From Cellulomonas sp. SLBN-39 (GTDB taxonomy: Bacteria; Actinomycetota; Actinomycetes; Actinomycetales; Cellulomonadaceae), in assembly GCF_006715865.1 (NCBI RefSeq), contig NZ_VFOA01000001.1:1426001-1490000 (forward strand): a DNA stretch of 64,000 bases. The letters are read 5' to 3'. The first letter of the stretch is position 1; each line of letters starts with the position of its first letter. Below, piece after piece: positions 57,832 to 64,000 of this stretch. The notes below the pieces were generated by a model. The model was not told the DNA's origin and did not search any database. It was given only the letters and a program-made list of their open reading frames with translations. Position numbers and translations under genes: made by a program.

Positions 57832-58710
57832 ATGGACCCCCGCGACGAGCTGCGCGACCTGCTCATCAGCCGGCGCGCGCGCCTGACCCCGGAGCAGGCG
57901 GGCATCACCAGCGTCGGTGCGCGGCGGGTGCCCGGGCTGCGCCGGGAGGAGGTTGCGATGCTCGCCGGCGTCTCCACGGACTACTACACGCGGCTCGAGA
58001 AGGGGAAGGTCGGCAACCCGTCGGAGTCCGTGCTCGAGGCGGTCTCGCGGGCCCTGGGGCTGGACGAGGCCGAGCACACCCACCTGCTGGACCTGGTCCG
58101 TGCCGTCACCCGGGCCCGCCCCGCCGCCCCGCGCACCCGCCCCGGCGGCCCGGCCCCGCGTCCGAGCCTGCAGTGGATGGTCGACGCGATGACGGAGGCC
58201 GTGGCCTTCGTCGGGAGCCCCTTCCTCGACGTCGTCGCGATGAACCACCTGGCCCGTGCGCTGTACTCGCCCATGCTCGACAGCGCGGGCGACCGCCGCC
58301 CGAACTTCGCGCGGTTCGCGTTCCTCGACCCCGCCGCGCGGGACTTCTACCCGGACTGGGACGGTGCCGCACGCGTCTCGGTCGCCCTGCTGCGCATGGC
58401 CGCGGGCCAGCACCCGCGCAGCCGCGCGCTCTCAGGCCTGGTCGGCGAGCTGTCCACCCGGAGCGAGGACTTCCGGGGGCTGTGGGCGGCCCACGAGGTC
58501 CGCCTGCACCACGCCGGGACCAAGGTGTTCCACCACCCCGTGGTCGGGGACGTCGAGCTCAGCTACCACCAGCTCGACCTGCCCAGCGACCCCGGGCACG
58601 CGCTGACCGTCTACAACGCCGTCCCCGGCACGGCGTCCGCCGACGCCCTGCGCCTGCTGTCCGCGTGGGCCGCGACCCGCGACGTCGCCGAGGTCCACGG
58701 GACCGCCTGA
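57832..58710 (+). CDS. XRE-family regulator with MmyB-like ligand-binding domain
   Basis: The 292-residue protein has an N-terminal helix-turn-helix (LRDLLISRRARLTPEQAGI, RRVPGLRREEVAMLAGVSTDYYTRLEKGKVGNPSESVLEAVSRALGLDEAE) and an MmyB-type sensor domain (SLQWMVDAMTEAVAFVGSPFLDVVAMNHLARALYSPML, RDFYPDWDGAARVSVALLRMAAGQ, EVRLHHAGTKVFHHPVVGDVELSYHQLDLP). Such regulators usually repress a divergent oxidoreductase operon, here the cyclophilin-like/dehydrogenase/cupin group. Leaderless start. Confidence 0.93.
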   Translation: MDPRDELRDLLISRRARLTPEQAGITSVGARRVPGLRREEVAMLAGVSTDYYTRLEKGKVGNPSESVLEAVSRALGLDEAEHTHLLDLVRAVTRARPAAPRTRPGGPAPRPSLQWMVDAMTEAVAFVGSPFLDVVAMNHLARALYSPMLDSAGDRRPNFARFAFLDPAARDFYPDWDGAARVSVALLRMAAGQHPRSRALSGLVGELSTRSEDFRGLWAAHEVRLHHAGTKVFHHPVVGDVELSYHQLDLPSDPGHALTVYNAVPGTASADALRLLSAWAATRDVAEVHGTA

Positions 58711-58834
58711 CCCTGGGTGACCTCACAACGGCGCTCGACCGTGCCGCACCGGCGCAGGCTCCCTGTCGAACGCGCGCGCCGCGGGGGGCGTGGACTCCTC
58801 CGACCAGGAACGACCATCGGGGTGGGCGTCCGCG

Positions 58835-58893
58835 CTGACGGCGTGGCAAGGACACCGTACTGTGTCGTGAACGAGGAGCCACCGAACGGTGGC
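58835..58893 (+). promoter_or_regulatory. Promoter and palindromic operators of the second hipBA locus
   Basis: CTGACG (58835-58840) and TACTGT (58858-58863) are 17 bp apart. GACAC-CGTACT-GTGTC (58851-58866) covers the -10, and GCCACCG-AA-CGGTGGC (58878-58893) is a perfect 7-bp palindrome just after the predicted start near 58870. CACCGTAC also recurs near 58909. Confidence 0.55.
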
Positions 58894-58935
58894 ATTCTGC
58901 CTGTGGCACCGTACGGAGGCCTGAGGGGTGGCATC

Positions 58936-59286
58936 GTGAACATCGTGAGCGTGCGGGACCTGCAGGTTCTCGTGCGGAACCGTCGTCAGGAGCGGGGTCT
59001 GACGCAGGCCGAGCTGGCCGAGCGCACGGGCGTGTCCCGCAAGTGGGTCTACGGGTTCGAGAACGGTGCACCGGGGCGGGTCGAGCTGGCCCTCGTCCTG
59101 CGCGTGCTGGCCGCGCTCGACGTCACGATCGACGCGCGCGGTGCCGAGGACGAGCCCGTCGCGCCGGGGGTCCGGCCGGTCGCCGTCCCGGACCTGGCGG
59201 ACCACCTGGCACGCGTCGCGGCCGAGGCCCGACGGGACGCCCGCTCAGGCGGAGAGGACGGCAGCAGCGATGACGAGGGCGCCTGA
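58936..59286 (+). CDS. hipB: HipB-like XRE antitoxin (second hipBA locus)
   Basis: The 116-residue protein has the helix-turn-helix LQVLVRNRRQERGLTQAELAERTGVSRKWVYGFENGAPGRVELALVLRVLAALDVTI and an acidic 45-residue tail of unknown role. GTG 58936 has GAGGGG seven bases upstream. The reading frame overlaps the hipA start by 17 bases. Sequence and operators differ from the first hipBA locus, so the two probably arose independently. Confidence 0.88.
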   Translation: MNIVSVRDLQVLVRNRRQERGLTQAELAERTGVSRKWVYGFENGAPGRVELALVLRVLAALDVTIDARGAEDEPVAPGVRPVAVPDLADHLARVAAEARRDARSGGEDGSSDDEGA

Positions 59287-60556
59287 CGAGCTCGCGGTCG
59301 TCATGGAGGGCCAGCACGCCGCAACGATCAGACGGGTGCGAGGGGCCGTGCGACTGACCTACGAGCGGGAGTACGTCGCACGGGGAGGTACGCCGATCTC
59401 GGTCGGCATGCCGCTGTCGCCGGCCCCGTACGGCAATGCGACCGTGGCGCCGTGGCTGGATGGGCTTCTCCCCGACAGCGAAGCCGTGCGCAGGTCGTGG
59501 GGGCGCAGGTTCTCCGTCAGCGCGTCGTCACCCTTCGCGCTGCTGTCGACGCCGGTCGGTGAGGAGTGCGCGGGCGCGGCGAGGTTCGTCCCGCCGGAGC
59601 GGCTCGAGGAGGCACTGGCAGGCGCCGGTGACGTCCGGTGGCTCTCGGAGGCCGAGGTGGCCCGACGGCTCCGCGACCTGCGGCAGGACGCGTCGACGTG
59701 GTTGGGCACCGAGGTCATGGGCAGGTTCTCGCTCGCGGGCGCGCAGGCCAAGACCGCGCTCCTGCGGGACGACGCGTCCGACCGTTGGGGCGTCCCGTCG
59801 GGTGCCGCAGCGACCAGCCACATCCTCAAGCCCGCGATCGCCGGTCTCGACCAGCACGACCTCAACGAGCACCTGTGCCTGCGGGCCGCAGCCCTGGCCG
59901 GGCTCGTGGCTGCTCCGACTCGCGTCGTGCGGTTCGAGGACGTGTCGGCGGTCGTGGCGACGCGCTACGACCGGGCACCAGGATCCCCGTGGCTCCGGCG
60001 CATCCATCAGGAGGACGTGTGCCAGGCCCTGGGACGCGCGCCCTCCGAGAAGTACGAGAACGAGGGCGGACCGTCGACCACGGACGTCTGCGCGCTGCTC
60101 CGGTCGGTGCTGCCGGCCGACCAGGCGCTCGAGGGGGTTCGCCGATTCTTCGACGCCGTCACCTTCAACTGGCTGATCGCGGGCACCGACGGGCATGCCA
60201 AGAACTACGCCCTGCTGCTGGCGGGGCCGCAGGTCGCGTTCGCACCCCTGTACGACGTCGCGTCCGTGCTTCCGTACGAGGACGCGACCCTGCGCAAGGT
60301 CCGCCTGGCGATGCGGTACGGCAAGGACTACTCGTTGCTGAGCCGGAGCCCGACGATGTGGCCCAAGGTCGCGGCGGAGTTCTCCCTGACCGTCGACGAG
60401 GTGCGCGACCGAGCCGCGAGCCTCATGGATCGTGTACCCGGCGCGTTCGCCGCTGCGGCCGACGACGACGACGTCCGTGCCCTCGGCAGCGACCTCCCGG
60501 AACGCCTGACCGAGCTCGTCACCCGTCGCATCCAGCGGTGCCGGCAGTCGCTCTGA
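59270..60556 (+). CDS. hipA: HipA-family Ser/Thr kinase toxin (second hipBA locus)
   Basis: The 428-residue protein has ELAVVMEGQHAATIRRVRGAVRLTYE at the start, VAPWLDGLLPDSEAVR (N-subdomain), and kinase motifs SLAGAQAKTALL, TSHILKPAI, VSAVVATRYDR, RRIHQEDVCQALG, the catalytic AGTDGHAKNYALLL and the metal-binding APLYDVAS. It belongs to a different HipA subgroup from the first locus. ATG 59270 is the likely start, with GGAGAGG about 12 bases upstream. Confidence 0.92.
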   Translation: MTRAPDELAVVMEGQHAATIRRVRGAVRLTYEREYVARGGTPISVGMPLSPAPYGNATVAPWLDGLLPDSEAVRRSWGRRFSVSASSPFALLSTPVGEECAGAARFVPPERLEEALAGAGDVRWLSEAEVARRLRDLRQDASTWLGTEVMGRFSLAGAQAKTALLRDDASDRWGVPSGAAATSHILKPAIAGLDQHDLNEHLCLRAAALAGLVAAPTRVVRFEDVSAVVATRYDRAPGSPWLRRIHQEDVCQALGRAPSEKYENEGGPSTTDVCALLRSVLPADQALEGVRRFFDAVTFNWLIAGTDGHAKNYALLLAGPQVAFAPLYDVASVLPYEDATLRKVRLAMRYGKDYSLLSRSPTMWPKVAAEFSLTVDEVRDRAASLMDRVPGAFAAAADDDDVRALGSDLPERLTELVTRRIQRCRQSL

Positions 60557-60620
60557 CGGCGGGCGACCGCAGCACGGTCCCAGTTCGGACTCGGATCGGT
60601 CGGGGTGCGGTCCGTCCCGG

Positions 60621-61229
60621 TCAGGCCAGCCAGGCCGCACGGGCGGCGTCCGGCGTCGGGAGGTGGATCGAGGCGAGGACCAGGCCTGGTGCGAGGGGTT
60701 GCCACCAGTGTGCGGGTGCAGGCACGTGGACGACGGTGCCGTGCAACGACGACGGGTCGACCCCGCGCTCGGCGGAGACCTGGGCCACGACGTCGGACAG
60801 GGCACCCAGATGCCGGGAACGTGCGGCGAAGGCGTCCTCGTGCGCCGCGGCGAGGTCGGAGCGGTCCACGGCCCGCGCGGCGTCCTGCAGCTCCGGGGTG
60901 CCGGCGAGGGCCGCGAACCCGTCGAGCGGCTGCCCGACGTGCCGGCGGCGTGCCTCGCGGGCGGTCGCCCACGCCATCATGGCGGCGGGGTCGTCGGGGG
61001 CGGGGTCGGCGTGGTCCTCGACGACGAGCCGGAGCAGGTCGCGCCACCAGTGCAGCCACGCGGCGGCCAGGCCGTCGGAGGGCCGCGGTGGTGCGGGCGT
61101 GGTGACCGGGGGAGGGACGTCCTCGGCGGTGACGACCAGGCCGAGGGTGTCGCGCACGAGCAGGGCGGTCGTCAGGAGCGGGTCGTCGCCCTGGCTCAGG
61201 CTCCATGACCGGTGTGCGGCAGCGTGCAC
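60621..61229 (-). CDS. Hypothetical protein
   Basis: The 202-residue protein is hydrophilic and largely helical (ALLVRDTLGLVVTAEDVPPPVTTPAPPR, LAAAWLHWWRDLLRLVVEDHAD, MMAWATAREARRRHVGQPLDGFAALAGTPELQDAARAVDR, APGLVLASIHLPTPDAARAAWLA). No signal or membrane segment and no recognised family. GTG 61229 has GAGG five bases ahead. It is convergent with the second hipA gene. Confidence 0.6.
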   Translation of the reverse strand: MHAAAHRSWSLSQGDDPLLTTALLVRDTLGLVVTAEDVPPPVTTPAPPRPSDGLAAAWLHWWRDLLRLVVEDHADPAPDDPAAMMAWATAREARRRHVGQPLDGFAALAGTPELQDAARAVDRSDLAAAHEDAFAARSRHLGALSDVVAQVSAERGVDPSSLHGTVVHVPAPAHWWQPLAPGLVLASIHLPTPDAARAAWLA

Positions 61230-61265
61230 GGTGACCTCACGGGGTGTGCGGGTGGCGCTCCCCGG

Positions 61266-62270
61266 TCACGCTACCGGTGCCGCCTCCTCGCCGGACGGGC
61301 GCGCCACGCCGAGCCGGGCAGCCAGCCAGTCCTCGGCGCGGGTGCGGTACTCGCGGGAGACCGGGGCGTCGGCGGCGAGCGACTCCAGCGCGTGCGGGCC
61401 GCCGGGCACGACGTCGAGGACGCAGGGCACCCCCGCGTCCGACAGGCGGCGCGCGTAGTCGGCGTCCTCGGCGTGGAAGAGGTCGACGTCGCCCACGCCC
61501 ACCCAGGCGGGCGGCAGGCCCGACAGGTCGGTGCGCCGCGCGGGCGCCGCGTACGCCGGCACGTCGTCCCCGCCGGGTGCGTCGCCGAGGTACGCGGACC
61601 ACCCCGCCCGGTTGGACGCGTTGTTCCACACGTAGTGGCGCACCGCGTCGTGCGAGCGGTCCGCGGCGGTGCGGTCGTCGAGCATCGGGCAGAACAGCCA
61701 CTGCGCCGCCGGCTGCGGACCGCCCTCGTCGTGCACGCGCAGCACCAGCCCCGCGGCCAGGCCGCCGCCGGCGCTCTGCCCGCCCACGGCGACGCGCGCC
61801 GGGTCGACGCCGATCTCGTCCGCGTGCTCCAGCACCCACGTCCACGCCGCGTGGACGTCGTCGAGCGGCGCCGGGTACGGGTGCCCGGGTGCGAGGCGGT
61901 ACTCCGCCGAGACGACCACGAGGTCGAGGTCGCGCGCCAGCGCCACGCACCGCGCGTGGTCCTGCGCGGCGCTGCCCACCACCATGCCGCCGCCGTGCAC
62001 CCACAGCACGGCCGCGCGCGGGCGCGCTCCCGCCGGGGTGAACACGTGCACGCCCGCGCCCCGCCCGTCGGCGAGGTCGACGTACCGGTGCCCCACGCCC
62101 TGCAGCACGCGTGGCGGGCGTCGGCTGGAGCCCCCGGCCTGCATGAGCGCCAGCGTCCACCGCCGCCGCACCGGCGGGTTCGGCACCAGGCGGAACGTGC
62201 GCCGCAGCTGCGGGTGCAGGTCGGTGGCCCGCAGGCGCTGCGCGCGCGGGGGCTGCTCGGAACCGGTCAC
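61266..62270 (-). CDS. Alpha/beta hydrolase, hormone-sensitive-lipase-type esterase
   Basis: The 334-residue protein has the oxyanion motif LWVHGGGMVVGSA, SAEYRLAPGHPYPAPLDDV, the nucleophile elbow VGGQSAGGGLA, and later Asp (GDVDLFHAED) and His (VPGGPHAL) of the catalytic triad. It probably hydrolyses short acyl esters. The GTG start overlaps the TetR stop (GTGA), so expression follows that of the regulator. Confidence 0.92.
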   Translation of the reverse strand: MTGSEQPPRAQRLRATDLHPQLRRTFRLVPNPPVRRRWTLALMQAGGSSRRPPRVLQGVGHRYVDLADGRGAGVHVFTPAGARPRAAVLWVHGGGMVVGSAAQDHARCVALARDLDLVVVSAEYRLAPGHPYPAPLDDVHAAWTWVLEHADEIGVDPARVAVGGQSAGGGLAAGLVLRVHDEGGPQPAAQWLFCPMLDDRTAADRSHDAVRHYVWNNASNRAGWSAYLGDAPGGDDVPAYAAPARRTDLSGLPPAWVGVGDVDLFHAEDADYARRLSDAGVPCVLDVVPGGPHALESLAADAPVSREYRTRAEDWLAARLGVARPSGEEAAPVA

Positions 62271-62977
62271 GGGGTCACCTCGGGTGCCGTCGGGGGAGGA
62301 GGGGTCCAGCCCTGCGCGTGCCGCAGCGCGATGCCGTCGAGCACCAGGTCCAGCGCGAACTCGAACTCGGCCTGGTCGTCGCAGCCCGGGCCCACCACGG
62401 TCGCGCCGTCGTGGCGGGCGGGGGCCGCGATCGCCGCGACGTTCGGGAACCGCTCCATCACCGCCCGCAGCATCTCCGGGTCCGGGGGAGCCGCCGGCGC
62501 GGGGGCGACGAACAGCTCCTGCGTGAACCCCCACACCCGGCTGCCGAGCGCGTGCATCACGTGGTGCGTCAGCTCGTCCGAGAACCCGTCACGACGCAGC
62601 ACCGCGATCGTCGCGTCCAGGTACTCGAGCACCGCGGGGGTCTGCGTGGTCCGGGTCTCCAGCACCCGCCGCGCCCACGGGTGCCGCAGCAGCGCGCCGC
62701 GGGCCGACAGGGTGCGCGCGCGCAGCGCCGCCCGCCAGCCCGCGTCCGGGTCCGGGGCGTCGATCTCGGCGATCACGTGCTCGACCATGCCGTCGAGCAG
62801 CGCGTCCTTGTGCGCGACGTGCTTGTACAGCGCCATCGGCACCACGCCGAGGTGGTCCGCGAGGCGCCGCATGCTCAGCGCGTCCACGCCCTCGGCGTCG
62901 GCCAGGGCGACCGCGGCGGCGAGCACGCGCTCGCGGTTCAGACGCTCGCGGCGCGGCGACGTGCCGGGTGCTCCCAC
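62267..62977 (-). CDS. TetR-family regulator
   Basis: The 236-residue protein has a TetR helix-turn-helix (LNRERVLAAAVALADAEGVDALSMRRLADHLGVVPMALYKHVAHKDALLDGMVEHVI) and a TetR_C-like ligand domain. GTG 62977 was chosen because GGAGGT is seven bases upstream; a GTG two codons earlier is too close to that site. It is divergent from the DUF4386 gene with two matching palindromes between them, and co-translated with the esterase gene, so it probably controls both directions. Confidence 0.92.
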   Translation of the reverse strand: MGAPGTSPRRERLNRERVLAAAVALADAEGVDALSMRRLADHLGVVPMALYKHVAHKDALLDGMVEHVIAEIDAPDPDAGWRAALRARTLSARGALLRHPWARRVLETRTTQTPAVLEYLDATIAVLRRDGFSDELTHHVMHALGSRVWGFTQELFVAPAPAAPPDPEMLRAVMERFPNVAAIAAPARHDGATVVGPGCDDQAEFEFALDLVLDGIALRHAQGWTPPPPTAPEVTP

Positions 62978-63000
62978 GGTCACGACCTCCGTCCCCGCCC

Positions 63001-63058
63001 TTGACTGGCGTACGCCGTACACCCTACGGTCCCGTGACGAAGGTGTACGCCGTACACC
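63001..63058. promoter_or_regulatory. Divergent promoter region with two TetR-type operators
   Basis: GGTGTAC-GCC-GTACACC (63042-63058) is a perfect 17-bp palindrome, and GGCGTACGCCGTACACC (63007-63023) is a copy with one mismatch, 35 bp upstream. On the plus strand TTGACT (63001-63006) and TACGGT (63025-63030) are 18 bp apart with the first operator filling the spacer; on the minus strand TAGGGT (63026 to 63021) may serve the TetR gene. Confidence 0.75.
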
Positions 63059-63077
63059 TCGCGATGAGGGAGCCACC

Positions 63078-63785
63078 ATGACCCCCGACCGACGCACCGC
63101 CGCGCTCGCGGGCGCGCTCTACCTGCTGACGTTCGTCTCCTCGATCCCCGCCCTCGCGCTGCTCGCGCCCGTGCTCGTCGGCGGTGACTACCTCACCGGC
63201 CCCGACGCCGACGCGCGCGTCGTCACCGGCGCCCTGCTCGACGCGGTCAACGCGGCCGCGTGCATCGGCACCGCCGTCGTCCTGCTGCCCGTGCTGCGCC
63301 GCACCACCGAGGTGCGCGCGGTCGGGTTCGTCACGTCGCGGGTGATGGAGGCCGCGATCATCCTCGTCGGGGTGCTCAGCGTGCTCGCCGTCGTCACGCT
63401 GCGCGGCGTCGCGGCGGCCGGTGGCGCCGACCCTGCCCTCGGCGCCGTCGCCGACGGTCTCGTCGCCGTCCGCGACCAGACCTTCCTGCTCGGCCCCGGC
63501 CTGATGTCCGCGGTCAACGCGCTGCTGCTCGCGTCCGTCGTGCTGCAGGCCCGCCTCGTGCCCCGCGCGATCCCGCTGCTCGGGCTCGTCGGCGCCCCGC
63601 TCCAGATCGTCTCCGTGCTGGCCACCGCCTACGGCCTCAACGAGCAGACCTCGCCGCTGTCGATGGTCGCGGTGCTCCCGATCTTCCTCTGGGAGCTCTC
63701 GTTCGGCCTGTGGCTGCTCCTGCGCGGCTTCCGGTCGTGGTCCGCCGCCGTGCCGCTCGACCGGTCCGTGGCCCAGGCCCGGTAG
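63078..63785 (+). CDS. DUF4386 family membrane protein
   Basis: The 235-residue protein has six hydrophobic segments ([129 protein letters not shown]), the pattern and length of DUF4386. Function unknown. GAGGGA lies seven bases before the ATG, and the promoter is covered by TetR-type operators. Confidence 0.9.
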   Translation: MTPDRRTAALAGALYLLTFVSSIPALALLAPVLVGGDYLTGPDADARVVTGALLDAVNAAACIGTAVVLLPVLRRTTEVRAVGFVTSRVMEAAIILVGVLSVLAVVTLRGVAAAGGADPALGAVADGLVAVRDQTFLLGPGLMSAVNALLLASVVLQARLVPRAIPLLGLVGAPLQIVSVLATAYGLNEQTSPLSMVAVLPIFLWELSFGLWLLLRGFRSWSAAVPLDRSVAQAR

Positions 63786-63823
63786 AGGGTCGGGCGACGC
63801 CGGGGCCCTGCCAGGATGGCGGC

Positions 63824-64000
63824 ATGACCGTGCGCCTCGGGACCCCGCTCACGCCCACCGCCACCCGCGTGCTGCTGCTGGGCGCCGGCGAGCTCGGCAA
63901 GGAGGTCGCGATCGAGCTGCAGCGGCTCGGGGCCGAGGTCGTCGCCGCCGACCGGTACGCCGACGCCCCGGCCATGCAGGTCGCGCACCGCGCGCACGTG
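63824..64000 (+). CDS. purT: Formate-dependent phosphoribosylglycinamide formyltransferase, N-terminal part (cut by window end)
   Basis: The 59 visible residues ([55 protein letters not shown]) match the start of PurT, an ATP-grasp enzyme that formylates GAR with formate in purine synthesis. GELGKEV and [15 protein letters not shown] are very characteristic. The ATG lies six bases after CAGGAT, possibly a -10 element for a leaderless mRNA. The rest of the gene is outside the window. Confidence 0.93.
   Translation, partial: MTVRLGTPLTPTATRVLLLGAGELGKEVAIELQRLGAEVVAADRYADAPAMQVAHRAHV

Noticed and set aside
1..64000. tRNA and rRNA genes
   Set aside because: Looking through the gene-free stretches I saw no cloverleaf pattern or rRNA sequence; a covariance scan could not be run.

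Overview
The window is very GC-rich DNA from an actinobacterium. Leaderless genes, GTG/TTG starts, an expansin and close Micrococcales-type protein sequences point to Cellulomonas or a near relative (inference). The order ino1/PadR regulator, PBP1A, rpsF-ssb-rpsR-rplI and dnaB matches the conserved origin-proximal block of actinobacterial chromosomes, so this is probably a chromosomal segment near oriC. No rRNA, tRNA or CRISPR array was found.

Region 1 (1-10.9 kb): start of a NUDIX hydrolase gene, CCA-adding enzyme, an operon of an MFS transporter and a LOV-GAF-PP2C blue-light-type phosphatase, two tandem paralogous SigE-type sigma/membrane-protein pairs, then padR-ino1. Region 2 (11-18 kb): an MMPL/RND transporter carrying a decayed ABC-ATPase-like tail, a YhgE/Pip membrane protein, and a two-component system. 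Region 3 (18-29.6 kb): LmeA-like protein, PBP1A with a PASTA domain, the rpsF-ssb-rpsR-rplI operon, small membrane proteins, a MATE transporter, and dnaB interrupted by a class 3 intein (WCT triplet) with a LAGLIDADG endonuclease.

Region 4 (29.6-43.8 kb) is the highlight: a complete thiopeptide biosynthetic operon on the minus strand. A 57-residue precursor (41603-41776) has a leader very like those of thiomuracin/GE2270 and the core STNCFCYPCCSCSAPSSSA. It is followed, collinear with tbtA-G, by the glutamylation-type dehydratase (B), elimination protein (C), pyridine synthase-like protein (D), azoline dehydrogenase (E), leader-binding protein (F) and YcaO cyclodehydratase (G), then a small alpha/beta-barrel protein and an ABC exporter. 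Adjacent genes from B onward overlap by 1-8 nt, except a 17-nt gap before the barrel gene. Next to it lie a HEAT-repeat gene and a MerR regulator with a TipAS-like domain, the family whose founder TipA senses thiopeptides. The core differs from known family members as I recall them (Thr2, Pro8, longer tail).

Region 5 (44-64 kb) is accessory: expansin, epimerase, idi beside a broken carotenoid desaturase gene, two separate hipBA toxin-antitoxin loci with visible operators, a macrodomain gene and a deleted second copy of it next to a decayed ISL3-type transposase, a MacB/adaptor/lipoprotein operon next to a secreted I36-like protein, a cupin/alcohol dehydrogenase/cyclophilin-like group with a divergent XRE regulator, an esterase-TetR operon divergent from a DUF4386 membrane protein, and the start of purT.
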